Positions 27,296 through 27,633 of a DNA stretch of 27,633 nt are shown here, in pieces. The position numbers and the translations under genes are program-made. Every line of letters begins with the position of its first letter. Position 1 is the stretch's first letter. The DNA is from Scleroderma bovista (Eukaryota > Basidiomycota > Agaricomycetes > Boletales > Sclerodermataceae): NCBI GenBank assembly GCA_037178675.1, contig JAYMGJ010000672.1, positions 1 through 27,633 of the forward strand. Reading direction: 5' to 3'. A model generated the notes under the pieces. It was not told the origin of the DNA, ran no database searches, and worked only from the letters and a program-made list of their open reading frames with translations.

Positions 27296-27633
27296 TCCCT
27301 CCAAGTATTCCTTGTATGGTTGTGATCCTACCATAAATCCCTTTCCATCCATGAGCCAAAGTTCATTTTCAGTGTGCTTTAGTAGCATATGCTCTGCCTT
27401 GAAATTTCCATCCACCACAATATGGGCATATTCCCAACTAAACTGATAAGCATCATTTACTGGGGTATATCACAATCACTTACTCAGTTAGATCTACATT
27501 GTCCTCAGATGGAATGTTGATCTCTGGCTGTAGACATGCAGGGCAAAAAAGGACTAATTCCTCTGACCCAGGTTTCACTGATCCAGAATGAAATCCCTGC
27601 ATTTTAGCAGCCTCCAGACCCTGGAAACCCTCA

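Larger units (their letters stand above)
26259..27633 (-). pseudogene. KDZ-type (Kyakuja-Dileera-Zisupton) transposase remnant
   Basis: Read from the right edge, the minus strand gives FCPACLQPEINIP (CxxC-type motif). Next is VVDGNFKAEHM (first catalytic Asp) with LWLMDGKGFMV and YKEYLEG, broken there by a solo LTR. After the LTR come NHRTVNQANANRSQLASTGIGGCACARHGCFVPHAM, in short blocks, and FQKGEQ. A likely 48-nt intron (26740-26693, GTGAGT...AAAG) is followed by QVNMGYALVYAV and FYDINCQYS (second Asp). Then IGIWHVCGHQ and FARYAPNFI appear in another frame, and LSPSTQGM, HRQEMLDFQMNDSNFLKM. The segment that should hold the third acidic residue is deleted between NFI and LSPST. There are stops and frameshifts, so it is dead. 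It runs off the right edge. KDZ elements are known from mushroom genomes. Confidence 0.85.

Noticed and set aside
1..27633. CRISPR arrays, rRNA, tRNA genes, bacterial operons
   Set aside because: No regularly spaced identical repeats, no rRNA or complete tRNA, and introns plus chromoviral elements indicate a fungal genome.

Overview
The window looks like a transposon graveyard from a mushroom-forming basidiomycete (Agaricomycetes; Boletales is only a guess). The grounds are chromodomain Ty3/gypsy elements, a KDZ-type (Kyakuja-Dileera-Zisupton) transposase remnant, 48-50 nt introns with CTRAY-like branch sites, and a Zn2Cys6-type cluster. I see no host housekeeping gene, rRNA, tRNA or CRISPR array. 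Almost every base can be assigned to a mobile element or to a short piece between them.

Layout, left to right. 1-438: reverse transcriptase (RT) fragment of a chromovirus, family B. 621-1034: hAT-like MITE with an 8-bp duplication. 1467-3159: the 3' part of a family-A Ty3/gypsy element, with most of an antisense gene, a polypurine tract and the 3' LTR. 3160-3703: half of an older LTR-like element (E5). 3704-4878 (minus): Gag end, protease and RT start of an old family-A element. 4879-6159: unassigned GC-rich DNA with a tandem repeat. 6160-8895: Ty1/copia 5' LTR, Gag, protease and part of integrase. 8896-15051 (minus): the rest of the young family-A element. 15052-15788: the other half of E5. 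15789-23897 (plus): the rest of the old family-A element, split by a solo LTR, a CACTA-like MITE, a second solo LTR and a 2.1-kb unidentified insertion. 24003-24634: solo family-A LTR. 24640-26241: rearranged family-B pieces and a second hAT MITE. 26259-27633 (minus): KDZ transposase pseudogene split by a solo family-B LTR.

Two results stand out. First, family A carries an antisense gene between integrase and the 3' LTR, convergent to gag-pol. It has a 50-nt intron, a coiled coil, a six-cysteine Zn cluster, a basic stretch and an acidic tail, and is present in two diverged copies. Family A also shows a predicted Tf1/sushi-like self-priming site and a predicted -1 gag/pol frameshift signal. 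Second, 1467-8895 appears to be inverted relative to its surroundings. Flipping it back rejoins the split antisense gene, pairs the GCTAA target duplications of the young element, rebuilds E5 with ATTAG duplications, and joins the RT halves of the old element. This is either a real inversion or an assembly error.

Older copies have lost many CpG sites to TpG/CpA; young ones have not. This points to cytosine-methylation decay or a RIP-like process.
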